Of a DNA stretch of 64,000 nucleotides, positions 1 through 8,208 are shown piece by piece. Below the pieces are notes generated by a model. That model did no database searches, was not told the origin of the DNA, and saw only the letters and a program-made list of their open reading frames with translations. Within the stretch, counting starts at the first letter, position 1. Each line of letters starts with the position of its first letter. The DNA is from Massilia niastensis DSM 21313 (lineage in GTDB: Bacteria > Pseudomonadota > Gammaproteobacteria > Burkholderiales > Burkholderiaceae_D). The position numbers and the translations under genes were made by a program. The stretch is taken from positions 1 to 64,000 of the forward strand of contig NZ_KB908095.1 in the NCBI RefSeq assembly GCF_000382345.1, given 5' to 3'.

Positions 1-1
1 C

Positions 2-205
2 AGCGTGCACTGCCGCGCCCAGGTCGAGACCATCGGCAAGACCGGGGTCGAGATGGAAGCGCTCACTGCGGTGCAGGTCGGCCTGCTGACCATCTACGAC
101 ATGTGCAAGGCGGTGGACCGCGGCATGGTCATGAGCAATGTGCGGGTGCTGGAAAAGCACGGCGGCAAGAGCGGGGACTGGACTGCCGATATCGATGCGC
201 TGTGA
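2..205 (+). CDS. moaC: Cyclic pyranopterin monophosphate synthase MoaC, C-terminal part
   Basis: MoaC converts the cyclic triphosphate product of MoaA into cyclic pyranopterin monophosphate in molybdenum cofactor synthesis, in the cytosol. Only the last 67 codons are present because the gene runs in from outside the left edge. The segment [12 protein letters not shown] followed by [11 protein letters not shown] is the most conserved stretch of the family and holds the Asp and Lys of the active site. The frame is open from the first bases and ends at TGA 203-205, about the usual MoaC C-terminus. No other molybdenum cofactor gene is visible in the window. The identification is firm. Confidence 0.93.
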   Translation, partial: SVHCRAQVETIGKTGVEMEALTAVQVGLLTIYDMCKAVDRGMVMSNVRVLEKHGGKSGDWTADIDAL

Positions 206-349
206 ATAAGAAAATGTCGCACGCAGGCACTTTGTTAAAAGCGAACTGAATCGCTGTAGACAATTCCAATGCTCAGCCTATACTGATGGTGCATCGCACA
301 AAACGCGTTTCTCGCTTTTTCACCTGAATCTGTCCCGAGAGGATGTGTC

Positions 350-688
350 ATGACCACCAGCGCCTACCCGCAATTCACTGCAGTGTCTGTCCAGTTGAAT
401 ACCCAGCCTTATCAGGACGCGTTTTCGAAGATTACCAAGGTCTATGCGGATTCGATCCGTGCCAATACGGAACAGCTCTGGCTGAGCTCGACGCAGATCG
501 TCCAGGAAGAAACCATCAAGGCCTTCGTGAGCGCATCGCAATCGTGCATGGAAGCCCTGGCAAAAAATGCGGAGTCGGTCACGCAGCAATCGTTCGGGCG
601 GCTGGTCGACGCCAACCAGAAAGCGTTCGAGATCATGGGCCAGGTCTATACCGACACCATGACAGGCGCCATGAAGCCCGCACGCTGA
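350..688 (+). CDS. Phasin-like small helical protein
   Basis: This 112-residue protein has no signal peptide or membrane segment. It is mostly amphipathic helix rich in Ala, Gln, Ser and Glu (about residues 20-105), with the pattern of phasins, which coat polyhydroxyalkanoate granules. Betaproteobacterial phasins are usually longer, so this would be a short member. The ATG at 350 is preceded by a purine-rich ribosome site (GAGAGGA) about 7 bases upstream. The next gene starts 9 bases after its stop, so the two are probably cotranscribed. Function is inferred from composition and helical pattern only; no catalytic motif is seen. Confidence 0.5.
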   Translation: MTTSAYPQFTAVSVQLNTQPYQDAFSKITKVYADSIRANTEQLWLSSTQIVQEETIKAFVSASQSCMEALAKNAESVTQQSFGRLVDANQKAFEIMGQVYTDTMTGAMKPAR

Positions 689-697
689 GGCACGGGA

Positions 698-1249
698 GTG
701 GCCAGGATCATCCACGCATGGCGCGCGCCGCTGATGGGGTGGCTGTTCCTGCTGCCACTGGCCGCCACCTCGGCGAGCGCGAATGCAAGTGAGCCCTTAC
801 GCTGCTCGCCGGCGCCAGGAAGTTCGGGCGCCGGGCTCGCCAGGGCGGCTGACGCTACCCGTGCCCACGACCGCTTCTACCAGCAACTGGTGGCATGGAA
901 GGGCAAGCCCTCCGGATGCAGGGGCAAGGTCGGCAGCGAAGAAGCAGGCCGGCTGGAATTCACCTGGCCGGACCAGTCGACCTTCGAGACCTCATGGATG
1001 CCCCCGGAGACATCCGTGGTGCGCTACAGCCGCGCGCAGGGACTGGACCGCGAAAAAGAAGTGGTCGCCAGGTTCCGCGAATATGCAGAACGCCAGGGCC
1101 TGCGAATGAATTGGGAGATTCCCACTCCCATGCATGACGGTGACGCGCGCATCCTTGAATACCGGGATCCGGAAGTGAATGGGAGCTTGCGTTTCACCTA
1201 TGACCGGCAGCAGCGGCTCATCGCCGTGTCGCTGAGCCTGGCGCTCTGA
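698..1249 (+). CDS. Hypothetical secreted protein
   Basis: This 183-residue protein is not recognised as a known family. Residues 1-30 form a basic start, a hydrophobic core (GWLFLLPLAATSAS) and an Ala-rich end, so it is likely exported by Sec. Two Cys residues (near 36 and 74) could form a disulfide in the periplasm. The start is GTG at 698: a GAGG ribosome site overlaps the stop of the preceding gene 7 bases upstream, whereas the in-frame ATG at 734 would remove the charged N-terminus and has no ribosome site. It probably forms a two-gene unit with the phasin-like gene. Confidence 0.6.
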   Translation: MARIIHAWRAPLMGWLFLLPLAATSASANASEPLRCSPAPGSSGAGLARAADATRAHDRFYQQLVAWKGKPSGCRGKVGSEEAGRLEFTWPDQSTFETSWMPPETSVVRYSRAQGLDREKEVVARFREYAERQGLRMNWEIPTPMHDGDARILEYRDPEVNGSLRFTYDRQQRLIAVSLSLAL

Positions 1250-1447
1250 CATATCAATGTGCACATGCGGAAAACATAACAAGTATTCCGACCTGCATGG
1301 CCAATTTTACAAGTGTCTTATTTATGCCGCATTCCCAGCTTTGGGGCAAGATGCGTGACCTTGGGATGGCATTCGCTGCGCCGGTAACTGATATGATTTC
1401 GCCTTTTACTCTGCGGCAATGGCCAAGCAGCATCCCCTTTCAACGAT

Positions 1448-2161
1448 ATGAACAGCGCACAAGCCCACGAGCTCAAACCACAAGAATTCGAGTTCGAGAC
1501 GCTGAACATGCAGGTCGGCATTCGCCTGCAGCTCATCACGCATCGCCGGGTCAAGCCCGTGCAGCATTTTTCGACGCTGATCGGTTACGTCAAGGACGAG
1601 TACATCATCGTCAAGATCCCGAACGAAAACGGCATGCCCATCGGGCTGACGGAGGGTGAACGGGTAACGATCAGGGTGTTTTCGGGCGTGCATGTGTGCT
1701 CGTTCGCGTGCACGGTCGAGCGCGTGTTCGCCCGTCCCCTGTCCTATGTGCACCTGTCCTTCCCCACCTCGATCCATGGCACCAGCCTGCGCGGCGCGAT
1801 GCGGGTCAAGGCCGAGATTCCGGTGCGGGTGACGGGCAAGGACAGCGATGCGGCGCCGGTTGACTGCCTCCTGGCGAATGTCTCGGTGACGGGTGCGCGC
1901 ATCGACTCGGCGCATCCCCTGCCGCCCAACGGAGAAACCGTGAGCCTGGGCTTCACGCTCGTCATCCCGCCCGGCAACCAGGAAGCGCAGGTGGAGACGC
2001 CGGCCATCATCAGGAACGTGACAGTCGCCCAGCCGGCGCCGGACCAGTCCGGGCTGTACAGCTATGGCGTGCAATTCGTGGATCTCGATCCTGTGCATTA
2101 CACGCTGCTGCAGAACATGACCTACGAAGCCTTGCTGGCGGACCGCAACAAGATCGTCTAG
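1448..2161 (+). CDS. PilZ domain protein with N-terminal flagellar-brake (YcgR-like) domain
   Basis: This 237-residue cytoplasmic protein has the two-domain layout of YcgR-type c-di-GMP receptors. Residues about 15-110 are a beta-rich PilZN/YcgR-like region, and residues about 115-230 are a PilZ domain. The PilZ part starts at RGAMRVKAEIPV, a loose RxxxR-type element, and contains LLANVSVTGARIDS, matching the family (D/N)xSxxG motif. Such proteins bind c-di-GMP and modulate flagellar or surface behaviour. No flagellar genes are nearby, so the target cannot be assigned. The gene is alone and converges on the MerR gene, 23 bases from its stop. Confidence 0.82.
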   Translation: MNSAQAHELKPQEFEFETLNMQVGIRLQLITHRRVKPVQHFSTLIGYVKDEYIIVKIPNENGMPIGLTEGERVTIRVFSGVHVCSFACTVERVFARPLSYVHLSFPTSIHGTSLRGAMRVKAEIPVRVTGKDSDAAPVDCLLANVSVTGARIDSAHPLPPNGETVSLGFTLVIPPGNQEAQVETPAIIRNVTVAQPAPDQSGLYSYGVQFVDLDPVHYTLLQNMTYEALLADRNKIV

Positions 2162-2184
2162 AAGGGGCCAGGCGCCTCTTCTTC

Positions 2185-3150
2185 TCAACTCCAGCGGTTC
2201 GGCAAGGGCAAGCCTTCTGCGATCGCCAGCTTTTCCATCGCATCTTCCAGCAATACGCGCGAGCGGCCCGCCGCCAGCGCCAGTTGCGCATGCAGTGCGG
2301 CGTCGTCGGGATTGCGCGATGCGCACTGGATGCTGTAGCGCTCGAAACTGCCCACCATCATCAAGAGATCGGACAAATGGCGCGGGCATTCGCAGGCCAG
2401 CCGGTTGCCGGCGGCCGTGATCGTCTCCAGCATGTCCTCGTCGAAGCGCCGCGGCGCGACCGCGGGCATCCCCTGCTCCGGCACCTGCATGCGCTGGCCG
2501 CCCAGGGCCGAACGGCACAGCAGTCCGAGCTCGCCCAGGTCGGCGGGAATGCGGGCGACCAGGCAGCCTTGCGCGCGCAAGGCGCGGATGGTCGCGCTGG
2601 GACAGAAGCGATACAGCACCACCACCGCCGCGACGCCCGCCTCCTCGCGCGCCGCCACGACCAGCGGCACGGCCGTGTCGTCCAGCTCGGACAGCTCCGC
2701 GACCAGGACCTCGGCGCCCGCATCGCGCGGCAGTTGCGGCACCTGGTCCAGGCTTGCGCAGTGGCCGCGCACGTCCAGTCCCGAGGCATCGCGCCCCATG
2801 GCGGCGATCCGCCGCGCCAGGGCGCCGCCCACCAGCATCACCCGCACCGGTATGGCGGCCGTCGATGGCGCCTGTCCGTTCAGTCCGAGCATGGATTGCA
2901 GCTGCTCGCGGCTGAGTCCCGCCAGCACGCCGATCGAGTGGCCCTGGTCGACCAGCTGCTTCAGGAGACTCAGGCGCGCCACCTGCTCCGCCGAATACAG
3001 CCGTTGTCCGCGCTCGGAGCGCTGCGCGTCCGACAGGCTGTAACGGCGTTCCCACACCCGCAGCGTCTCGACGGGCAGGCCCGCCAGCCGGGCCGCCGCG
3101 CCGGTGCGGTACATGATGGGATCCTGTCCCGGTTTCGATAATGAGCTCAT
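2185..3150 (-). CDS. MerR family transcriptional regulator with long C-terminal sensor region
   Basis: This is a 321-residue regulator. Residues about 13-85 are a MerR winged helix-turn-helix (YRTGAAARLAGLPVETLRVWERRY, interrupted here only for reference at its first 20 residues: YRTGAAARLAGLPVETLRVW), followed by a wing containing GQRLYSAEQVARL. The remaining 230 residues resemble the B12-binding-like region of LitR/CarH-type regulators, but the cobalamin motif DxHxxG is not visible, so light or cobalamin sensing is not supported. The length is far above a classic 130-residue MerR. It is divergent from the S9 peptidase gene at 3337, with a dyad between them. The ligand is unknown. Confidence 0.75.
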   Translation of the reverse strand: MSSLSKPGQDPIMYRTGAAARLAGLPVETLRVWERRYSLSDAQRSERGQRLYSAEQVARLSLLKQLVDQGHSIGVLAGLSREQLQSMLGLNGQAPSTAAIPVRVMLVGGALARRIAAMGRDASGLDVRGHCASLDQVPQLPRDAGAEVLVAELSELDDTAVPLVVAAREEAGVAAVVVLYRFCPSATIRALRAQGCLVARIPADLGELGLLCRSALGGQRMQVPEQGMPAVAPRRFDEDMLETITAAGNRLACECPRHLSDLLMMVGSFERYSIQCASRNPDDAALHAQLALAAGRSRVLLEDAMEKLAIAEGLPLPNRWS

Positions 3151-3171
3151 CTTGATGTCCCGGCATTGAAC

Positions 3172-3189
3172 TACTGTTATGACTCAGTA
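3172..3189. promoter_or_regulatory. Dyad between merR-type gene and S9 peptidase gene
   Basis: TACTG and CAGTA form a short inverted repeat separated by 8 bases in the divergent intergenic region. A TTGACG hexamer on the minus strand lies just upstream of it, so the dyad would sit within a promoter reading towards the MerR gene, which is typical of MerR-family operators. Assignment as the operator is inference. Confidence 0.3.
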
Positions 3190-3336
3190 TAGCGTCAAGA
3201 CCTGGACGATAGCGCCAAGATTCCGCAATGCTCCCCTTCTGCCGCGGCATGGGCCGACTTCCCTCCGGGTCACATGGTAAATTGCTGGCCTTGTGCGCGG
3301 CGCCCTGCCGGGTACGGACCTGATCAAGAGGATGGA

Positions 3337-5391
3337 ATGAAATTTCGTTTGCTGACGATGGCGGCGGCCACCCTGGCCGCCGCCACCGCAATGGCCGCGC
3401 CGCGCGGCTTTACCGTGGAAGACCTGGTCAACATGGAACGGGTCGGCAGCCCGGCCGTGTCGCCGGATGCCACGCGCGTCATCTATACCGTGCGCAGCAC
3501 GGACATGGACAAGAACCGTGGCCACACGGAGCTCTGGATGGTCGACCTGCGCGCCGACAAGCCAAGCCCGAAACGCCTGACCAGCGACAGCGCGAGCAGC
3601 ACCGACCCGGAATGGTCGCCCTCGGGCGACGCCGTGTACTTCCTGTCGACGCGCTCCGGTTCGTCGCAGGTATGGCGCCAGCCGGTCGCCGGCGGCGAAC
3701 CGGGCAAGGTGACCGACCTGCCGCTGGACGTCGACAGCTTCCGCCTCTCGCCCACGGGCGACCGCCTCGCGTTCAGCATGGCGGTGTTCCGCGATTGCGC
3801 CGACCTGGCCTGCAGCAAGCAGCGCATCGAGGCCAAGGAAAAGGAGAAGGCCACCGGCAAGGTCTATGACCGCCTGTTCGCCCGCCACTGGGATACCTGG
3901 TCGGATCACCGCAACGCCGTGCTGTTCTCGGCGCCGCTCGACGCCAGCGGCAAGCTCGGCGCGGCGCCGGTCAGCCTGTCGGGCTCGATCGACGGCGACG
4001 TGCCGTCCAAGCCTTTCGGCGACCGCGAGGAATTCCGCTTCAGCCCCGACGGCAAGACCGTCGTGTTCTCGGTCCGCGTCGCCGGCAAGACCGAAGCCTG
4101 GTCGACCAACTTCGACCTGTACACCGTGCCGGCCGCGGGCGGCAGCGCGCCGCGCAACCTGACCGGGGACAATCCGGCCTGGGACACCAAGGGCGTGTTC
4201 TCGCCGGATGGCCGCACCCTCGCCTACCTGGCGATGGCGCGTCCGGGCTTCGAGGCCGACCGCTTCCAGGTCATGCTGATGGATGTCGCGAGCGGCAAGA
4301 AGCGTGCGCTGGCGGCGGACTGGGACCGTTCGGCGGGCAACCTGCAATGGCGCCCGGACGGCAAGGCGCTGATCGTCGATGCGGAAGACATCGGCCAGCA
4401 CCGCCTGTTCTCGATCGAGGTCGCGAACGGCAAGGTCACGCCGCTGACCGACAAGGGCGCGGTCGGCGCCTATGACGTGCGGCGCGACACCGTGGCCTAC
4501 ACGCACGCGAACCTGTCCTCCGGCGCGCAGCTGTACACCATGAAGCTGGGCGGCAAGCCGAAGCAGCTGACCAATCTGAACGCCGAGCGCCTGGCCGATG
4601 TGCGCTGGGGCGAGGCCGAGCAGTTCTCGTTCAGGGGCGCGAACGGCGACACGGTCTACGGCCACGTGATGAAGCCATGGAATGCCCAGCCGGGACAGAA
4701 GTATCCAATCGCCTTCATCGTCCATGGCGGACCGCAGGGCAGCTTCGGCAACAGCTGGAGCTATCGCTGGAATCCGCAGGTGTATGCGGGCGCCGGCTAT
4801 GCGACGGTGTTCATCGACTTCCACGGCTCGACCGGCTATGGCCAGAAGTTCACGGATTCGATCAGCAACGACTGGGGCGGCAAGCCGCTCGAAGACCTGC
4901 AGAAGGGCCTGGATGCGGCGGTGAAGAAGTTCGACTGGCTGGACCGCGGGCGCAGCTGCGCGCTGGGCGCGTCCTACGGCGGCTACATGATGAACTGGAT
5001 CCAGGGGAACTGGTCGGATGGCTTCAAGTGCATCGTGAACCATGACGGCGTATTCGATACCCGCGGCATGGCGTATTCGACCGAGGAGCAGTGGTTCACG
5101 GACTGGGAAAACGGCGGGCCCTACTTCCAGGTGCCGCATAACCATGAGCGCTTCAATCCGGTTCACCACGTGAACAAGTGGAAGACGCCGATGCTGGTGA
5201 TCCAGGGGGACCTGGATTTCCGGATTCCGACCGCGCAGGCGCTGTCGAGCTTTACCGCGCTGCAGCGCAAGGGGATCGAGAGCAAGCTGCTGGTGTTCCC
5301 GGATGAGAATCACTGGGTGCTGAAGCCGGCGAACTCGGTGCAGTGGCATCACACGGTGATCGGGTGGCTGGACCAGTACCTGAAACGCTGA
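3337..5391 (+). CDS. Secreted S9 family (prolyl oligopeptidase-like) serine peptidase
   Basis: This 684-residue exported peptidase starts at ATG 3337. The signal peptide (MKFRLLTMAAATLAAATAMA) begins there and a GAGGATGG ribosome site precedes it. An ATG further upstream at 3274 would bury the signal. Residues about 30-400 show TolB/WD40-like repeats (SPDATRVIYTV, SPSGDAVYFLS, SPDGKTVVFS), the propeller that gates S9 enzymes. The alpha/beta hydrolase domain follows, with GASYGGYM (Ser546), DLDFRIP (Asp627) and ENHW (His659) as the expected triad. Such enzymes cut dipeptides or oligopeptides in the periplasm. A bidirectional terminator separates it from the convergent pilin gene. Confidence 0.93.
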   Translation: MKFRLLTMAAATLAAATAMAAPRGFTVEDLVNMERVGSPAVSPDATRVIYTVRSTDMDKNRGHTELWMVDLRADKPSPKRLTSDSASSTDPEWSPSGDAVYFLSTRSGSSQVWRQPVAGGEPGKVTDLPLDVDSFRLSPTGDRLAFSMAVFRDCADLACSKQRIEAKEKEKATGKVYDRLFARHWDTWSDHRNAVLFSAPLDASGKLGAAPVSLSGSIDGDVPSKPFGDREEFRFSPDGKTVVFSVRVAGKTEAWSTNFDLYTVPAAGGSAPRNLTGDNPAWDTKGVFSPDGRTLAYLAMARPGFEADRFQVMLMDVASGKKRALAADWDRSAGNLQWRPDGKALIVDAEDIGQHRLFSIEVANGKVTPLTDKGAVGAYDVRRDTVAYTHANLSSGAQLYTMKLGGKPKQLTNLNAERLADVRWGEAEQFSFRGANGDTVYGHVMKPWNAQPGQKYPIAFIVHGGPQGSFGNSWSYRWNPQVYAGAGYATVFIDFHGSTGYGQKFTDSISNDWGGKPLEDLQKGLDAAVKKFDWLDRGRSCALGASYGGYMMNWIQGNWSDGFKCIVNHDGVFDTRGMAYSTEEQWFTDWENGGPYFQVPHNHERFNPVHHVNKWKTPMLVIQGDLDFRIPTAQALSSFTALQRKGIESKLLVFPDENHWVLKPANSVQWHHTVIGWLDQYLKR

Positions 5392-5426
5392 TATCGACAC
5401 CCCGGCCGCAGTATGTGCCGCAAACG

Positions 5427-5457
5427 AAAAAGCCTGCTCCGGAGAGCAGGCTTTTTT
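5427..5457. terminator. Bidirectional intrinsic terminator
   Basis: A 13-bp perfect stem (AAAAAGCCTGCTC paired with GAGCAGGCTTTTT) closes a 4-base loop, with A and T runs on the two sides. It can stop the S9 peptidase transcript on the plus strand and the pilin transcript on the minus strand. Confidence 0.92.
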
Positions 5458-5480
5458 ACTAAGCAGGGTAATCTATCAGA

Positions 5481-6008
5481 TTACGGGGTGGTGGTGCCGC
5501 CGCCGGTGTCGCCGCCGCCGGTGTCGCCGCCGCCGCCGCCAGCAGGCGGGGTGACGCTGTTCTTCTCGATAGCTTCCTTGACGGCCGCGTTAGTGGTGCT
5601 TGCAGCGATTTCCCAGGTCACAGCGCTGGTGCCCAGAGTCGGGGTGAACACCACCGTGGTGCCCACGGTATCTTTGCCGATGTCAGCCAGGGTCAGGGTG
5701 ATTTCGCCACCAGTACCAACGGCTGCCGCAGTTGCTTCCTTGGTCGCGGTGAAATCAGGGAACAGGTTCGGGCTGTCAGTCTCGGTGCATTTAGTAAACG
5801 AACCGTTTTCCTGGCCGCACATTGCAACCGCGGTCTTGTACGGATCTGCAGCGGTCAGCGCGTTGGCAGCCTTGGCCTTCGCGGTATAGTCGCTGTATGC
5901 CGGGATCGCCACAGCAGCCAGGATACCGATGATCGCGACGACGATCATCAATTCGATCAGGGTAAAGCCGCCTTCGGCTTTCTTGGTTTGCATTTGCTTG
6001 ATATTCAT
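5481..6008 (-). CDS. pilA: Type IV pilin (PilA-like major pilin)
   Basis: This 175-residue prepilin is for type IV pili. A short leader ends in Gly before the class III signal [20 protein letters not shown], which prepilin peptidase cuts and methylates at Phe; Glu5 of the mature protein is present. The start is taken as ATG 6008 because GGAGAG lies 6 bases upstream; the ATG at 6014 touches that site. The globular part has one Cys pair about 13 residues apart (MCGQ to KCTE), not the usual C-terminal disulfide loop. The C-terminus is an odd Gly/Thr/Asp tail made of GGGDT repeats. A sigma-54 promoter lies upstream, as expected for PilSR-controlled pilins. Confidence 0.92.
   Translation of the reverse strand: MNIKQMQTKKAEGGFTLIELMIVVAIIGILAAVAIPAYSDYTAKAKAANALTAADPYKTAVAMCGQENGSFTKCTETDSPNLFPDFTATKEATAAAVGTGGEITLTLADIGKDTVGTTVVFTPTLGTSAVTWEIAASTTNAAVKEAIEKNSVTPPAGGGGGDTGGGDTGGGTTTP
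5496..5540. repeat. 15-bp tandem repeat encoding the pilin tail
   Basis: Two identical 15-bp units (gccgccgccggtgtc at 5496-5510 and 5511-5525) are followed by five gcc triplets. On the coding strand this gives the GDTGG-type repeats near the pilin C-terminus. Unit length is a multiple of three, so slippage would change tail length without breaking the frame. Confidence 0.85.
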
Positions 6009-6071
6009 TTTCATCTCTCCAGGGTGGTGTGATCAGGAATCTTGTACTGCTGCTTGCTACGCTTTCCTATA

Positions 6072-6087
6072 TGCAAGTGGTGTGCCA
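6072..6087 (-). promoter_or_regulatory. Sigma-54 promoter of the pilin gene
   Basis: On the minus strand the sequence reads TGGCACA, four bases, TTGCA, a full match to the -24/-12 consensus (TGGCAC-N5-TTGC). It lies about 65 bases upstream of the pilin start. In family knowledge this is the signature of PilR-activated pilA promoters; pilS and pilR are not in the window. Confidence 0.88.
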
Positions 6088-6254
6088 GCCCGTAAATAGA
6101 CGATTTTATTAATACCAAACCAACAAAACCCTGTGCCAGCGCAAGAATTGTCCGGTTGAGTGACAAAATTTGTCAGTTCCGCAGAGCAATTTTTGTCAGG
6201 TGGCGGTTTTTGTTGACTTCCATGTGCATGAATTGGGCCCATGAGAGTACAGTC

Positions 6255-6328
6255 ATCGAGTAGGGGGCGAGGTTACCCTCGCCGCCCTCTCACACCACCG
6301 TACATGCGGTTCCGCATACGGCGGTTCA
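6255..6328 (-). ncRNA. Group II intron domains V and VI
   Basis: The catalytic domain V hairpin (CCGTATGCGG... with its partner GCATGTACGG) starts right at the stop codon of the maturase and is followed by a domain VI stem (GGCGAGG, loop GTAA, CCTCGCC) and a short 3' tail with the likely branch-point A in CCTACTCGAT. This order, maturase then V then VI, is the expected one. Confidence 0.8.
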
Positions 6329-7720
6329 TTTAACAATCTGGAAGCGCTGTCGTGTGTCGAGCAGCGAAACCAGCCCAAGTGCATCGAAGTGGCTTTTCGG
6401 GTAGGCGACGTTCATGTGGCTCGCTCCGGAGTTCCACCATGGGCCACGTCCGTTACTCGCCGACTTTTGTGCACGCGCTTCGTCGAGCCCCCTCGCTTGC
6501 AGCTTCCTGTTATAGGTAGATGGCCGCTTCCATTGCCGCCATAGCAGGCAGCGTAGTTTGCGGCGTATCCACCCGTCCAGGTCCTGCAGCACTCCCTTTA
6601 CCTCGGTCAGCCGGAAATACGAAGTCCAGCCACGCAGCACAGGGTTGAGGCCGTGGATCGCCGCCGCCAAGTTGCGCGAGGCATTCCCGACCACGATTTC
6701 CCGCACCTTGTCCTTCAATCGCTTCAGACTTCCATCCGCAATCTTCAGACGCACCTGCTTGTGCCACGTAAAGCTGTATCCGAGGAATTTCCTGTCCCAA
6801 GGCCGTGCGACAGCGCTTTTCTCCCGATTTATCCGGAGCTGCAGCTTGCGCTCCAGATCATCGGTGATCGCCTCCATCACACGCCGTCCCGCCTTCTCGC
6901 TTCGGACGTAGATATTGCAGTCGTCGGCATAACGGCAGAACCGGTGGCCCCGTCGCTCCAGTTCGCAGTCCAGATCGGTCAGCAGGATATTCGACAGCAG
7001 CGGCGACAGTGGACCGCCTTGCGGCGTGCCTTCCGTCCTCGCACTGACGACCCCATCCGCCATCAGGCCCGCTTCGAGGTAGCGCCGGATCAGTTTCAGA
7101 ACCCGCTCGTCCCTGACCTTGCGCGCTATCCGCGACATCAGGATGTCGTGGTTCACGCGGTCGAAGAATTTCTCCAAGTCGAGGTCGACCACCCAGCGGC
7201 GACCTTCCCGGATATAGCCTTGTGCTTGCTGTACCGCTTGCCATGCATTGCGGCCGGGGCGAAACCCATAGCTGTGTTCGGAGAAATCGGGTTCGAATTC
7301 CGGTTGCAGAACTTGCAGTAGCGCCTGTTGAATCAGGCGGTCCAGTGCCGTGGGGATGCCTAGCAGTCGTACCCCGCCATTGGGCTTCGGTATTTCCACC
7401 TTGCGAACCGCCATCGGCATGTACTCGCCTGCCAGCAGTGCTGCCCTGACAGCTGGCCAGTGCTGTTGCAGCCATGCCTTGAAGTCGGCGATCGTGAGTC
7501 CATCGACTCCCGCTGCTCCCTTGTTCCGCAAGACCCGCTCATAGGCTCGCCAGAGGTTGTCACGTTCGACCACGGCCTCCATCTGCCGTAGTCCTTCCGC
7601 TTTCGTTCGCCCACCCGCCGCCGTGCCAGCCTCGGCTCCAGACCCGGCCCTCGGCGACATCCGGTCGCGTCCCTCCTTGTCTGGCGCAGTTGCCTGCCTT
7701 GCTGCTTCATCGGTTCGCAT
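6326..7720 (-). CDS. ltrA: Group II intron reverse transcriptase/maturase
   Basis: This is the intron-encoded protein that splices the intron and copies it into DNA targets. The RT fingers and palm are clear: KVEIPKPNGGVRLLGIP, YGFRPGRNAWQAV, VVDLDLEKFFDRVNHD, GTPQGGPLSPLLSNI, and the catalytic box YADD at 6920-6931. A maturase X domain follows (WTSYFRL, RRKLRCLLWRQWKR), and no HNH endonuclease is present, as in class C. The frame is open up to 7975, but that part overlaps conserved intron RNA (for example CAGAAGTCAGCAGAGG), so ATG 7720 is used; 7660 or 7582 are possible. The stop overlaps domain V. Length and motifs are complete. Confidence 0.92.
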   Translation of the reverse strand: MRTDEAARQATAPDKEGRDRMSPRAGSGAEAGTAAGGRTKAEGLRQMEAVVERDNLWRAYERVLRNKGAAGVDGLTIADFKAWLQQHWPAVRAALLAGEYMPMAVRKVEIPKPNGGVRLLGIPTALDRLIQQALLQVLQPEFEPDFSEHSYGFRPGRNAWQAVQQAQGYIREGRRWVVDLDLEKFFDRVNHDILMSRIARKVRDERVLKLIRRYLEAGLMADGVVSARTEGTPQGGPLSPLLSNILLTDLDCELERRGHRFCRYADDCNIYVRSEKAGRRVMEAITDDLERKLQLRINREKSAVARPWDRKFLGYSFTWHKQVRLKIADGSLKRLKDKVREIVVGNASRNLAAAIHGLNPVLRGWTSYFRLTEVKGVLQDLDGWIRRKLRCLLWRQWKRPSTYNRKLQARGLDEARAQKSASNGRGPWWNSGASHMNVAYPKSHFDALGLVSLLDTRQRFQIVK

Positions 7721-8155
7721 CGAGGTCAAGTGTCCTACTCGCGTTGTTAAATGTTCGGGCCTTCGGCCAGACTCTCCGGACTCCTCGTCCTTGTCCTGAC
7801 CTACTATGCCCTCTGCTGACTTCTGCATGTGCATCCCGCCACCTCGCGATGGCGGTAGCACGTCGGCACACATGCAGATCTCCCCGGGTATTGCGCACTC
7901 ACCTTCGCGCTTATGCCTGTCGGATATACGCCGCAGTCTTCCGTACAAGTTTTGGGCTTTGATGATATTGGCCACCTCACCCGACTGCGTCGCCTCGTAT
8001 CCGCTTCCTGTTCGTCAGGCCAGCGTTTTGCCTTCGGCTTCCTCCAGATTCGCAGTCGCCCGCGACACCCTTGCCGTTCAGCTAACTCTTCCCCTTGTCG
8101 GGCGAGTAGAGGACTTTCACCTCCAAGTAAGTGCGCCCTGCCGGGCGCACCAAAG

Positions 8156-8181
8156 AAAAAGGGGAGCTCGCGCTCCCCTTT
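8156..8181 (-). terminator. Intrinsic terminator of sucCD
   Basis: On the minus strand a stem AAAGGGGAGC, loop GCGA, GCTCCCCTTT ends in a T run. It lies just after sucD and only about 5 bases before the group II intron. Confidence 0.9.
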
Positions 8182-8208
8182 CTCGTGTCGATCAAGAGAT
8201 CGCCAGGA

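Larger units (their letters stand above)
6255..8150 (-). mobile_element. Group II intron, bacterial class C type, with encoded reverse transcriptase
   Basis: A complete ribozyme-type element of about 1.9 kb. The 5' end on the minus strand is GTGCGCC at 8150, followed by domain I text typical of bacterial group II introns (GGAGGTGAAAGTCCTCTAC and GTGAGGTGGCCAA). The 3' end is domain V (about 6289-6328) and domain VI, finishing at CTACTCGAT, with the boundary put at 6255. The insertion point lies a few bases past the T-run of the sucCD terminator hairpin. Class C introns are known to insert after intrinsic terminators, so both the site and the protein type agree. The reading frame for the maturase is intact, so the element may be active. 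Exact ends are inferred from consensus and could be off by one base. Confidence 0.88.

Noticed and set aside
2185..3150. B12-dependent photoreceptor (CarH/LitR) function for the MerR protein
   Set aside because: The cobalamin-ligand motif and downstream His are not visible, so only the MerR DNA-binding domain is claimed.
5496..5540. Short tandem repeats considered as a CRISPR
   Set aside because: They are contiguous units inside a coding sequence, without spacers.
7721..7975. N-terminal extension of the intron maturase
   Set aside because: This part coincides with conserved intron RNA text, so it is more likely ribozyme than protein.
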